Shown here: positions 8,385-17,436 of the stretch, in pieces
Position numbering within the stretch: position 1 is the first letter of the stretch
How the letters are laid out: every line of letters begins with the position of its first letter
Origin: Parvibaculum sp.
Lineage (GTDB): Bacteria > Pseudomonadota > Alphaproteobacteria > Parvibaculales > Parvibaculaceae
Assembly (NCBI GenBank): GCA_019635955.1
Contig: JAHBYL010000011.1
Coordinates: 1 to 64,000 of the forward strand
Reading direction: 5' to 3'
DNA length: 64,000 nt
The notes under the pieces: model-generated
Told to the model about the DNA's origin: nothing
Database searches by the model: none
The model's input: the letters and a program-made list of their open reading frames with translations, nothing else
Translations under genes and position numbers: made by a program

Positions 8385-11366
8385 GTGATTCGGATGCGAT
8401 CGGGGGTTCCATGGAGCGTCAAGGGCATTGAGCCCGAGGCGCGCGAAGCGGCCAAACAGGCTGCCCGCCGGGCTGGTGTCACGCTTGGCGCGTGGCTGAA
8501 CCAGGTCATCATGGATACCGGCACCGATGAAGTGGGCCGGCAGGAGCCTTCTGCCATGCAGAGCAGATATTCGGAGCCCCAACAGGCAGCCCCTCAAGCC
8601 CCGCAGCCCAAACCGGCGATCGATCTCGGCCCCCTCGGCGAGGCGGTCCGCGAACTGGTGCAGCGCGTCGACAGCAGCGAACGGCGCACGGCGGAAATGA
8701 CGCGCAAGCTCGAAGCCACGGTGGGCCAACTCGCCCATCGCCTCGATCAGTCGGAGCACGAGATGGAGGACAGATATTCGGACGCGCGCGGCCCCGATCC
8801 TCTGGAGCGCAAGCTGCAGATGCTCGGCGAGCGCATGGAACGCACCGAACGCACGCGTGGCGGATTGCGCCCCGAAGACCAGCGCACGATCCAGACGCTC
8901 GAAAAGGCGGTGAGCGCGGTCGTCGATCATCTCGAGACGGCAGAACAACGCACGGACAGTACACTCGCCGAAATTCGCGAGTCGCTTGCCTCGCTGTCGC
9001 ATCGCGTCGAAAGCGCGGAACAGGAAGCGCAGCGCGAGGAAGCGAAGCGCCGCGAACAGGTGCTTGAAAACACGCTGCTGCAGCTCGCCACGCGCCTCGA
9101 AAAGATGGAGCAGGGCGTAACCGGCATCGGGCCGCAGGCTGTGGAAGCCGCGCTTCGCGCCATCGAGGAAAAGTCGCAGGCGGAAAACCAGCGCGCCATC
9201 ATCGACAAGCTGCAGAACAATATCGAGAAGCTCACCGAACGCCTCGAACGCACGGAGAACCGCGCGGACCAGAGCCTCAAGACCTTCGAAAGCTCCGTCA
9301 CCAATATTGCACGCAAGCTCGAAGATCTCGACCGCGCGCATCGCACCGAGGTGCCGGATGCGCTCGCCACCCGCTTCGAGCAGATGGCGCAGCGCCTCGA
9401 ACACAATGAGCGGCTGACCATGGAAGCCGCGCAAACCGTCGAACGCGCAATCGCCGGTATCGGCGAAAATCTCTCGGCGACGGAAGGCCGGGAGCGCGAG
9501 GCGCTGACATCGCTGCAGGCGATGATCGAACGGATGACGAGCCGCCTCAACTCGCTCGAAAAGGAAGCCAAGGCCGCAAAGGCATCGCTTTCACCGCAAC
9601 TCAATGTTGCGGGCATTGCGGCCGGTTTCCCGCCTTCGGGGCCTGGATACGGCCTGCCCGGCTTCGACGCCGCACCCATGATGTCGCCCTCGATCGGGAG
9701 CAATCTCGGCCCGGCCTTCGGCCCCGGCGACTGGGACGCGCCCTATCGGAGCGAGATGCGCTCGACGCGCGGTGAAGCCTATGACACCGGCCGCTACGAA
9801 GCACCGCCCCTTGCCGGCGGGCGGCGCAGCGCGGGCAATTTCGAAGAGGTAGCCCCTCCCCCTTTCGCAGAACGGGCGGATGACATCTACGAAGACGAAG
9901 CCGAGATGCGCGGCGACGTCGACGACGGCATCATTCCGCCCGATCCGGAAGAACCCGTGCAGAACGCGGGCGAACGGGCCGCCAATGATTTTCTGGCTGC
10001 CGCCCGCCGTGCGGCGCAGGCAGCCGCACAAGGTGGTCATGCCCGGCACGAGCCTTATCCTGCCGGAGCGCAGGAGGCAGGCTTCAGCGCCTCGCCCGCG
10101 CGCTACTCCGCGCAGGACGAGGGCGAGAACCGCCGCCGCAAACTCGTTCTCGGCGTTGCCGCGAGCTTCGTGGCGCTCGCCGTGCTTGCAGGGGCCTATG
10201 TGATGCTGCAAGGCGGCCCCGCGCCGGTCGCACCGGTGACGGAGCAGATCGCGCCTGCGGGCGAGCCGCCGGTCGTGCTCGACACGCCGCGCAATGAAAC
10301 AACCGATCCGGAGGCCAGTCCGGAGGATGCCGGCGCCAGCAACGCCATACCAGGCGATGCAAGTGCGCCGGCATCCACCACGCCTGGCGATGCGGCTGCG
10401 GCGCCGAACGAGGCGCTCGTTCCCGCGGCCGCCGCAGCAGCCACCGCAACGCCTGCCGGTATGGCGACACTGACACAGGCGCCGCCGCTCGCTGCGGCGC
10501 CTTCGACGCCTGTCGAAGTCGCACCGGCCCAGGTGACGCTGATGGATGCCGCAAATGGCGGCGACGCGGCGGCGCAATATGAGGTCGGCGACCGGTTCGC
10601 CACCGGCGAGGGCGTGAAGCAGGACATGGCGGAGGCCGCCAAATGGTTCGAGCGCGCTGCCAATCAGGGGCTTGCCGCCGCGCAATACCGCCTTGCCACG
10701 CAATATGAAAAGGGCCGGGGCGTGAAGCAGGACGACCGCCTTGCCCGCGACTGGTACGAAAAGGCCGCCCAGGGCGGCAATGTGAAAGCCATGCATAATC
10801 TCGCCGTGATCCATGCCGAAGGGCGCGGCACGGCACAGGACTTCAAGACCGCCGCCGGCTGGTTCACCCAAGCCGCCGATTACGGGCTTGGCGACAGTCA
10901 GTACAATCTTGCGATCCTGAACGAGCGCGGGCTCGGCATTCCGAAGAACCCGATCGATGCCTACAAGTGGCTCGACATTGCCGCAAAGGGCGGCGACCAG
11001 GGCGCCGCTGCAAAGCGCGACGCGCTGGCGACGGAGCTCGGCGCCGAGGATCTTGCCCGCGCGAAGGTCGCGTCCGGCACATGGCGCGCAAAGACGCCCG
11101 ATCCCGTCGCCAATGGCGATCTTTCGTCGCTGAAGCAATGGGATGTCTCTTCGCTGACGAGCAGCACGGGCCCGGTGACGAGGACCGACATCGCGCGCGC
11201 GCAGGAGTTGCTGATCAGGCTCGGCTATGACGCGGGCTCGCCGGACGGGCTGATGGGTCCGCGGACGCGTGACGCCATTCTCGAATACCAGATGACCGAA
11301 GGGCTTTCGATGACGGGAACGGTCACGCAGGAAACGCTGCGCTCGCTCGAAGCGCGCCTCGGCTGA
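8385..11366 (+). CDS. PodJ-like SEL1-repeat and peptidoglycan-binding protein
   Basis: A 993-residue protein with the architecture of alphaproteobacterial PodJ-type polar organisers. A conserved cytoplasmic N-terminus (VPWSVKG..PEARE.AK..AR..G.TLG.WLN) is followed by a long heptad-rich coiled coil (about 75-400), a Pro/Gly-rich linker and one membrane helix near 583-607. Outside the membrane come an Ala/Pro/Thr-rich spacer, four SEL1 repeats (about 720-868) and a C-terminal peptidoglycan-binding domain (about 932-992). It probably links cytoplasmic factors to the cell wall at a pole or septum. The start may be GTG 8385 or ATG 8394; neither has a strong ribosome site. It stands alone, with 205 bases upstream. 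Confidence 0.9.
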   Translation: MIRMRSGVPWSVKGIEPEAREAAKQAARRAGVTLGAWLNQVIMDTGTDEVGRQEPSAMQSRYSEPQQAAPQAPQPKPAIDLGPLGEAVRELVQRVDSSERRTAEMTRKLEATVGQLAHRLDQSEHEMEDRYSDARGPDPLERKLQMLGERMERTERTRGGLRPEDQRTIQTLEKAVSAVVDHLETAEQRTDSTLAEIRESLASLSHRVESAEQEAQREEAKRREQVLENTLLQLATRLEKMEQGVTGIGPQAVEAALRAIEEKSQAENQRAIIDKLQNNIEKLTERLERTENRADQSLKTFESSVTNIARKLEDLDRAHRTEVPDALATRFEQMAQRLEHNERLTMEAAQTVERAIAGIGENLSATEGREREALTSLQAMIERMTSRLNSLEKEAKAAKASLSPQLNVAGIAAGFPPSGPGYGLPGFDAAPMMSPSIGSNLGPAFGPGDWDAPYRSEMRSTRGEAYDTGRYEAPPLAGGRRSAGNFEEVAPPPFAERADDIYEDEAEMRGDVDDGIIPPDPEEPVQNAGERAANDFLAAARRAAQAAAQGGHARHEPYPAGAQEAGFSASPARYSAQDEGENRRRKLVLGVAASFVALAVLAGAYVMLQGGPAPVAPVTEQIAPAGEPPVVLDTPRNETTDPEASPEDAGASNAIPGDASAPASTTPGDAAAAPNEALVPAAAAAATATPAGMATLTQAPPLAAAPSTPVEVAPAQVTLMDAANGGDAAAQYEVGDRFATGEGVKQDMAEAAKWFERAANQGLAAAQYRLATQYEKGRGVKQDDRLARDWYEKAAQGGNVKAMHNLAVIHAEGRGTAQDFKTAAGWFTQAADYGLGDSQYNLAILNERGLGIPKNPIDAYKWLDIAAKGGDQGAAAKRDALATELGAEDLARAKVASGTWRAKTPDPVANGDLSSLKQWDVSSLTSSTGPVTRTDIARAQELLIRLGYDAGSPDGLMGPRTRDAILEYQMTEGLSMTGTVTQETLRSLEARLG

Positions 11367-11491
11367 CGACGCCAAAGCACCGGTTCCACTGGGAATCGGC
11401 CAAGGGACGTGCTACCCAGAATTCCGACCTTTTCCTCCCACGAGGCGGCTTTTCTGCCTGAAGGTCTCCGGAAACCGGAGCCACGCGCAAC

Positions 11492-12415
11492 ATGCAGATC
11501 TACCTTCCGATCGCCGAGTTGCCGGTCAGCATTCTGACCATTCTTGCCATGGGCGCGGTTGTCGGATTTCTTTCGGGCATGTTCGGTATTGGCGGCGGCT
11601 TCCTGATGACGCCGCTGCTCATCTTTCTCGGCATACCGCCGGCCGTCGCCGTCGGCACGCAGGCGACGCAGATCGTCGCCTCGTCCGTAACCGGCGCGCT
11701 CGCGCATTTCGCGCGCAAGTCGATCGACTTCAAGATGGGGACCGTGCTGCTGGCAGGCGGTCTTCTCGGCTCCGTGACCGGCATCTACATCTTCAAGATG
11801 CTGACGGCGATCGGACAGATCGATCTCGCCATTTCCGTCGTCTATGTCGCCTTCCTCTCGGTCATCGGCGGCATGATGATGGTCGAAAGCGTGAAGGCGA
11901 TCCGCGCGGCGCAGGGCGGCGTGGCGGCGAAGCGGCTTGGCGGCCATCACAGCTGGATTCACGGCCTGCCCTTCAAGATGCGGTTCCGCCGCTCGAAGCT
12001 CTATATCAGCGTGATCCCGCCCATTCTCGTCGGTTATTTCGTGGGCGTGCTGTCGGCGATCATGGGCGTGGGCGGCGGCTTCATTCTCATTCCGGCGATG
12101 ATCTATCTGCTTCGCATGCCGACCAACGTGGTGATCGGCACGTCCTTCTTCCAGATCGTCTTCGTTGCCGCCGCGACGGGCATCCTGCATTCGGTGGAGA
12201 ACCAGGCGGTCGACATCGTGCTCGGCTTCCTGCTCGTGGTCGGCGGCGTGATCGGCGCGCAATATGGCGTGCGCATGGCGGAGAAGCTTCCCGCCGAGCA
12301 ATTGCGCGCGCTGCTCGCGGCAATCCTGCTCTTCATCGGCCTCAGGCTCGGATACGACCTCGTGATCACGCCGGACGATCTCTATACCGTGGTCGAGACG
12401 CGGGGCGCGCGATGA
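11492..12415 (+). CDS. TauE/SafE-family sulfite/sulfonate exporter-like membrane protein
   Basis: A 307-residue polytopic membrane protein of the TauE/SafE (DUF81) family. It has the family's internal duplication: GxxxGFLSGMFGIGGGF near residues 23-40 recurs as GYFVGVLSAIMGVGGGF near 178-195, with about eight predicted helices. Members export sulfite, sulfoacetate or related organosulfur anions. The last codons overlap the start of the TIGR02186 gene (ATGA), and a CcdA-type thiol-redox protein follows. This context suggests handling of a sulfur species or thiol redox at the membrane. A short CTCCGG-AAA-CCGGAG hairpin (11466-11480) sits just before the start codon. Confidence 0.92.
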   Translation: MQIYLPIAELPVSILTILAMGAVVGFLSGMFGIGGGFLMTPLLIFLGIPPAVAVGTQATQIVASSVTGALAHFARKSIDFKMGTVLLAGGLLGSVTGIYIFKMLTAIGQIDLAISVVYVAFLSVIGGMMMVESVKAIRAAQGGVAAKRLGGHHSWIHGLPFKMRFRRSKLYISVIPPILVGYFVGVLSAIMGVGGGFILIPAMIYLLRMPTNVVIGTSFFQIVFVAAATGILHSVENQAVDIVLGFLLVVGGVIGAQYGVRMAEKLPAEQLRALLAAILLFIGLRLGYDLVITPDDLYTVVETRGAR

Positions 12416-13203
12416 GAGAGGTTGCTGCGTTCCTGTCTGTCCTTGCGATGATCGCGCTTGCGGGAGCGGCCCGCGCGGACGTGCTCGTCACGGACCTGTC
12501 CGAACACCAGGTCGCGATCCGCTCCAATTTCACGGGCACGCAGATCCTGCTGTTCGGCGCGGTGGAATCTCGGACGCCCGGCTCGCGGGCCGTCAACCGC
12601 GACATCATCGTCGTGGTGCAGGGGCCGGTGCGGCCCGTGACCGTGCGCAAGAAGGAGCGCGTGGGCGGGCTCTGGATCAACCATGATTCAGTGACCTATC
12701 CGAATGTGCCGGGCTACTACGCCATAGCAAGCACGCGGCCCCTCGAAGTGACCACGGAGCCCGAAACGCTGAGATCGCTCAGGATCGGCGTGGAGAATAT
12801 CAATCCGGGGACGCCTTCCGCCTACACGATCGACGGTCAGACACAGATATTGCAGCCTGAGGCGGAAAGCGCCTTCTGGAAGGCGCTGATCCGCAGCCAG
12901 CGCCGCGAGGGGCTCTATCTCAACCTGCCCGGCGGCGTGACCTTTCTCGGCCAGACGCTCTTTCGCGCCACCGTCGATATTCCGGCGAATGTGCCGGTGG
13001 GACTATATACCGCAAAGGTTTACCTGCTTCAGAACGGCGAAGTGATCGACACGATCTCCTCGCCCCTCTATATCGAGAAGCGGGGCGTCGAGCGGCTGAT
13101 CTATCGCTGGGCGCAGAGCGATCCCCTGCTTTACGGACTGATTGCCGTGTTCATCGCGGCATTTGCCGGATGGCTCGCTTCGGCGGTGATGGGCCGGCGG
13201 TAA
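12412..13203 (+). CDS. TIGR02186-family membrane-anchored protein
   Basis: A 263-residue protein of the alphaproteobacterial family TIGR02186 (Alph_Pro_TM), of unknown function. It has a cleavable signal peptide ending near residue 23 (ARADV), a beta-rich periplasmic region, and one C-terminal membrane helix near 235-258 followed by a short basic end. It starts inside the stop of the TauE/SafE gene (ATGA), implying translational coupling, and ends 12 bases before the CcdA-type gene. The topology suggests a periplasmic partner anchored beside the two transporters. Confidence 0.9.
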   Translation: MREVAAFLSVLAMIALAGAARADVLVTDLSEHQVAIRSNFTGTQILLFGAVESRTPGSRAVNRDIIVVVQGPVRPVTVRKKERVGGLWINHDSVTYPNVPGYYAIASTRPLEVTTEPETLRSLRIGVENINPGTPSAYTIDGQTQILQPEAESAFWKALIRSQRREGLYLNLPGGVTFLGQTLFRATVDIPANVPVGLYTAKVYLLQNGEVIDTISSPLYIEKRGVERLIYRWAQSDPLLYGLIAVFIAAFAGWLASAVMGRR

Positions 13204-13215
13204 CGGATAGTCGTG

Positions 13216-13986
13216 ATGGATGTCGGATATGTCGCGGCCGCGCTGGGCGGCCTTATCAGCTTTCTCTCACCCTGCGTGCTGCCGCTGGTGCCTGCCTATC
13301 TCTGCTTCATCGCTGGCACCTCGCTCGAGGAGCTGACGCGCGAGGACGAGGAAGGAAAGCCGCTCGGCTCCGAAGGGCTGACGCTGCGCGTGGCGCTTGG
13401 CGCTACGGGTTTCGTGCTCGGCTTCACCACCGTGTTCGTCGCGCTCGGCGCAAGCGCCTCCGCGATCAATCCGCTCATCCTGCAGCACAAGGTGATCCTG
13501 ACCCAGATCGCAGGCGCCATCATCATCGTCTTCGGCCTGCATTACATGGGGCTCTTCCGCATTGCGCTGCTCCACCGCGAAGCGCGCTTTCATCTGGCGG
13601 GCAATGGCGAGGGCGAGCGCAGCCATGTCATGCAGTTCGCGAGCCCCTATCTTCTCGGGCTTGCCTTCGCCTTCGGCTGGACGCCCTGCATCGGCCCGAT
13701 CCTTGCGACGATCCTCGCGATCGCCGCGGCGCAGGAGAGCCTCACGGCGGGCGTGTCGCTGCTGACGGTCTATTCGCTCGGGCTCGGCATACCCTTCCTC
13801 GCCGCCGCCTTTGCCATACGCGGGTTCCTGAGCTTTGCGGCGAAGTTCCGCAGACATATGCGCAAGGTCGAGATTGCGGCGGGGCTGCTGCTCGCAGGCA
13901 CCGGCCTCATGATGCTCACCGGCACGTTCGAGCGGCTGGCGATCTTCCTGCTCGAGACCTTCCCCGTCCTCGCGACCTTCGGCTGA
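13216..13986 (+). CDS. CcdA/DsbD-type thiol-disulfide transmembrane protein
   Basis: A 256-residue cytochrome c biogenesis CcdA-family protein with about six membrane helices. The two conserved cysteines lie in FLSPCVLP (C20) and GWTPCIGP (C158), the pair that carries electrons from cytoplasmic thioredoxin to the periplasm. No cytochrome c maturation gene is adjacent. Instead it closes a three-gene unit with TauE/SafE and TIGR02186, so its reductant may serve that system. ATG 13216 is used; an in-frame GTG just before it (13213) is possible. It ends 3 bases from the stop of the convergent pdeM. Confidence 0.9.
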   Translation: MDVGYVAAALGGLISFLSPCVLPLVPAYLCFIAGTSLEELTREDEEGKPLGSEGLTLRVALGATGFVLGFTTVFVALGASASAINPLILQHKVILTQIAGAIIIVFGLHYMGLFRIALLHREARFHLAGNGEGERSHVMQFASPYLLGLAFAFGWTPCIGPILATILAIAAAQESLTAGVSLLTVYSLGLGIPFLAAAFAIRGFLSFAAKFRRHMRKVEIAAGLLLAGTGLMMLTGTFERLAIFLLETFPVLATFG

Positions 13987-13989
13987 TTC

Positions 13990-14703
13990 TCAATCGCTTT
14001 CGAGCCGATGCGCGGCAACGGGGACGACCGTGCGCGCGCCCATCATCCAGGCGTGAAAGTCGAGGCCGGGCAGCAGCGGATCATAGGCCGCATCGAGCAC
14101 ATTGAGCCCGCCTGCATAGGCGCCGAAGGCCGGCATGATCATGCGCGTGCCGTCCGACGCAAAGCAGCGGCGGCGCAGACGCCGCCCCCGCACACGCACC
14201 GCCGCACAGGGATGGAGATGGCCTGAGATCTCGCCGGTGGCGGGCGCCGAGCGCGGCTCGTGACGGAAGGTGAGCGGGCCGAGGTGCAACTCCGCCATCA
14301 CCACGCCGCCGAAACCCTGTGGCGGCTCGGGATCGTGATTGCCCGCGATCCAGACCCAGTCGAGCCCACGCGAAAGACGGGCAATGCGCGCCGCGTCTTC
14401 CGCATCCATCCGCGCTTCCGCCTCGCCGTCATGGAAACTGTCGCCGAGCGCGACCAGCGTTTGGGGCTTGAGCCGCGCCACGAGCGCCTCAAGCCGGGCG
14501 ATGGTCGCCCGCGTGTCGTAAGGCGGCAGCGCGACGCCGTGGGCGGCAAAGGCCGAGCCCTTCTCGAAATGAAGATCGGCAACGACAAGCAGCCGCTCTT
14601 CCGCCAGCCATGCCGCGCCTTCGGGCAGGAGGTCGAAGGCGACGCCGCAGACGGCGAGCGAGGGAGCGGCGGTCGCGCCTATGTCTCTTTTCAGCTTCAG
14701 CAT
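13990..14703 (-). CDS. pdeM: Ligase-associated DNA damage response endonuclease PdeM
   Basis: A 237-residue metallophosphoesterase of the ligase-associated PdeM family. Metal-binding motifs are all present: D43 and H45 in ADLHFEK, GDSFHD at 87-92, GNHD at 121-124 and GHLHP further on. PdeM normally belongs to a four-gene set with an ATP-dependent ligase, an Lhr-type helicase and a beta-CASP exonuclease. Here only the helicase accompanies it, 76 bases upstream on the same strand. ATG 14703 fits the family N-terminus; an upstream ATG at 14754 would run through a repeat-like sequence and is less likely. Confidence 0.92.
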   Translation of the reverse strand: MLKLKRDIGATAAPSLAVCGVAFDLLPEGAAWLAEERLLVVADLHFEKGSAFAAHGVALPPYDTRATIARLEALVARLKPQTLVALGDSFHDGEAEARMDAEDAARIARLSRGLDWVWIAGNHDPEPPQGFGGVVMAELHLGPLTFRHEPRSAPATGEISGHLHPCAAVRVRGRRLRRRCFASDGTRMIMPAFGAYAGGLNVLDAAYDPLLPGLDFHAWMMGARTVVPVAAHRLESD

Positions 14704-14725
14704 CTTGCCGTGCAGAGAATTCCAT

Positions 14726-14752
14726 CGATGCCGGTCTTCGCCGGGATGACGC
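14726..14752. repeat. Degenerate REP-like palindrome
   Basis: On the minus strand this reads GTCATCCCGGCGAAGACCGGCAT, an imperfect version of the perfect palindrome at 19593-19618 (shared GTCA-CCCGGCGAA core). It lies between the helicase gene and pdeM. It is probably a decayed copy of a dispersed intergenic repeat. Confidence 0.45.
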
Positions 14753-14779
14753 ACTGTTTATAGAGCGAGTCGGGCTGGA

Positions 14780-17323
14780 TCAAACGAGCCGCGTCGCCTC
14801 GGCGATGAGGTCGTCCGCCGCTTCGGAGAGTAGCGCTTCGTCGGCCTCGCCGCCAACCGAGACCTTGCCGATGTCGAGCAGGACGGGCACGGCGAGGGGA
14901 GAGACGCGGTCGAGGCGTTTCAGGCGGATGTGGCCCCTGATACGCTTCAGCATTTCCGCCACGCGCGCCACGTCGAGCAGCCCGGTTGCGGCATCATTGA
15001 AGGTGGCGCGCAGCAGGATGTGGTCCGGCTCGTGCTCGCGCAGCACATTGTAGATGAGGTCGGAAGAGAAAGTGACCTGGCGGCCCGTCTTCTCCTGCCC
15101 GGGATAGCGGCGCTCGATCAGGCCCGAGATAATCGCGCAATCGCGGAAGGTGCGTTTGAGCAGGCTCGATTCCGCAAGCCACGCGTCGAGATCGTCGCCC
15201 AACATATCCTCGGCAAAGAGTTCGCCCAGGGGCAGTTCGTGACGCTCATGCATGAGGCCCGGATCGCGCAGGCACCAGATGGCGAGCGCATATTCCGAGG
15301 CGATGAAGCCCATAGGCCGCGCGCCCGCGCGATCGAGGCGGCGGGTGAGCAGCATGCCGAGCGTCTGATGCGCGAGGCGGCCTTCGAAGGGATAGCAGAC
15401 GAGGAAGAAGCGGTCGCCGCGCGGGAAACACTCGACCAGCAGGTCATTCTCGCCCGGCAGCACGGAGCGCCAGGCCTGGATTTCCAGCCATTCGCGCACG
15501 GGCGCGGGGAGCGCCGTCCATTGCTCGCGATGCGCGAACATGCGGCGCACGCGGGCGGCGAGATAGGTCGAGAGTGGAAACTTGCCGCCATAATAGGACG
15601 GGATTTTCGGCTCGGCGCTGGAAGATTGCGTGACGATGGCATCAGTTTCCGACAGGCCTTCGAAGCGGAGCACGTGGCCTGCGAAGAGGAATGTGTCGCC
15701 CGGCGCGAGCTGATCGATGAAATATTCCTCGATCTCGCCGAGATAGCGCCCGCCCATGGCGCCGAGCGGGCGCCTGCCGCCGCGCTTCACCATGCGCACC
15801 TTCAACATGGGCGCCTCGACGATGGTGCCGACATTCATCCTGTATTGCTGGATGACGGCGGGCGAGGCGGCGCGGAGCCGCATGTCGCCTTCCGCTTTCG
15901 CATTGGGGCGGAGCCGCGCGAAGCGGTCATAGGTCTTCAGCGCGTATCCGCCGGTCGAGACGAAATCGACCACCTTGCCGAAATCCTCCCGCGTCAATGC
16001 GCGATAGGGCGCGGCAGAACGGACTTCGGCGTAAAGCGCATCCGGGTCGAAAGGCTCGGCGCAGGCGCAGCCAAGCACATGCTGCGCCAGCACGTCGAGC
16101 GCGCCCTGCCGCGAGACCATGCCGTCCTGCGCGCCTTCGAGCGCGGCGGCGCGGGCAGCTTCGCATTCCAGCACCTCGAAGCGATTGGCGGGCACGAGCA
16201 GCGCGCGCGAGGGCTCATCGAGCCGGTGGTTCGCACGGCCGATGCGCTGCAGGAGGCGGCTCGCGCCTTTCGGCGCGCCCATGTTCACCACGAGATCGAC
16301 CTCGCCCCAGTCGATACCGAGATCGAGCGTCGAGGTGCAGACGACCGCGCGGAGCGTGCCGGCCGCCATGGCGGCTTCCACCTTGCGCCGCGCTTCCGCG
16401 GAGAGCGAGCCGTGATGCAGCGCGATGGGCAGCGCATCCTCGTTGAGCCGCCAGAGCTCCTGAAAGACGAATTCCGCCTGACTGCGCGTGTTGACGAAAA
16501 CGAGGACCGTCTTGTTCGCCCGGATCGCCTCGTAGACGGCGGGGAGCGCATGGCGCGCCGAATGGCCGGACCAGGGAATGCGCACTTCCTCCGAGCCTTC
16601 GTCGGCGGGCGTCAGCACCGCAATCTCCGGCACGGCGCCGGGCGGCGCAACGACGATCTCGCTCAAGACCTCTCCCGTTTCCGGCTGCGGCATGAGATAG
16701 CGGCGCAGCGCATCGGGCTCGGCCACCGTTGCCGAAAGGCCGGTGCGGCGGAGCCCCGGCGCGAGCGTCGCAAGGCGCGCGAGACCGAGCGCCAAAAGAT
16801 CGCCGCGTTTCGAGTTCGCCAATGCATGGAGTTCGTCGAGCACGACGCAGGACAGCGCACCGAAAAACTCCCTCGCATCGGGATAGGAAAGGAGAAGCGC
16901 AAGCTGCTCCGGCGTCGTCATCAGAATATCCGGCGGTTCGCGGCGCTGGCGCTGGCGGCGGTTCTGCGGCGTGTCGCCCGTGCGCGTCTCAATGGAAATG
17001 GCAAGACCCATTTCCGCGACCGGCGTTTCGAGATTGCGCTTCACGTCCACGGCGAGCGCCTTCAGGGGCGAGATGTACAGCGTGTGCAGCCCGCGCGTCC
17101 CGCCAGCATCTCGGCCGGCGAGATCGACAAGGCTCGGCAGGAAGCCCGCCAGCGTCTTACCGGCACCCGTCGGCGCGATGAGGAGCGTGGATTTGCCGGC
17201 CGCCGCGAGATCCGCCAGGGCAAGCTGGTGCGCACGCGGACGCCATCCCCTCGCCTCGAACCAGCGGGTAAAGACAGGCGGCAGAATGCCGGCCTCGGGC
17301 GGACGGGGAAGAGGGGCGGTCAT
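14780..17323 (-). CDS. Ligase-associated DEXH-box helicase (Lhr-type)
   Basis: An 847-residue superfamily 2 helicase matching the ligase-associated DEXH family (TIGR04121). Walker A is PTGAGKT at 51-57, the Walker B box is DELH at 163-166, motif III is in GLSATV near 196, and motif VI is QRIGRANHR near 340-348. A C-terminal Lhr-type winged-helix and beta-barrel region follows. It is predicted to translocate on single-stranded DNA during repair together with PdeM, a ligase and an exonuclease. Ligase and exonuclease are absent from this window. Full length; no sign of decay. Confidence 0.94.
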   Translation of the reverse strand: MTAPLPRPPEAGILPPVFTRWFEARGWRPRAHQLALADLAAAGKSTLLIAPTGAGKTLAGFLPSLVDLAGRDAGGTRGLHTLYISPLKALAVDVKRNLETPVAEMGLAISIETRTGDTPQNRRQRQRREPPDILMTTPEQLALLLSYPDAREFFGALSCVVLDELHALANSKRGDLLALGLARLATLAPGLRRTGLSATVAEPDALRRYLMPQPETGEVLSEIVVAPPGAVPEIAVLTPADEGSEEVRIPWSGHSARHALPAVYEAIRANKTVLVFVNTRSQAEFVFQELWRLNEDALPIALHHGSLSAEARRKVEAAMAAGTLRAVVCTSTLDLGIDWGEVDLVVNMGAPKGASRLLQRIGRANHRLDEPSRALLVPANRFEVLECEAARAAALEGAQDGMVSRQGALDVLAQHVLGCACAEPFDPDALYAEVRSAAPYRALTREDFGKVVDFVSTGGYALKTYDRFARLRPNAKAEGDMRLRAASPAVIQQYRMNVGTIVEAPMLKVRMVKRGGRRPLGAMGGRYLGEIEEYFIDQLAPGDTFLFAGHVLRFEGLSETDAIVTQSSSAEPKIPSYYGGKFPLSTYLAARVRRMFAHREQWTALPAPVREWLEIQAWRSVLPGENDLLVECFPRGDRFFLVCYPFEGRLAHQTLGMLLTRRLDRAGARPMGFIASEYALAIWCLRDPGLMHERHELPLGELFAEDMLGDDLDAWLAESSLLKRTFRDCAIISGLIERRYPGQEKTGRQVTFSSDLIYNVLREHEPDHILLRATFNDAATGLLDVARVAEMLKRIRGHIRLKRLDRVSPLAVPVLLDIGKVSVGGEADEALLSEAADDLIAEATRLV

Positions 17324-17436
17324 GGCGCCAGCCTATCAGCCCGTGCTTGCCCGAAAATAGCCCCTTTCAGCAGGTTCAAATCGTCGGCCCTCCATGGGAC
17401 ACTGCCCGCTCCGGAATTCAGCAAGGACCTGCCTTC

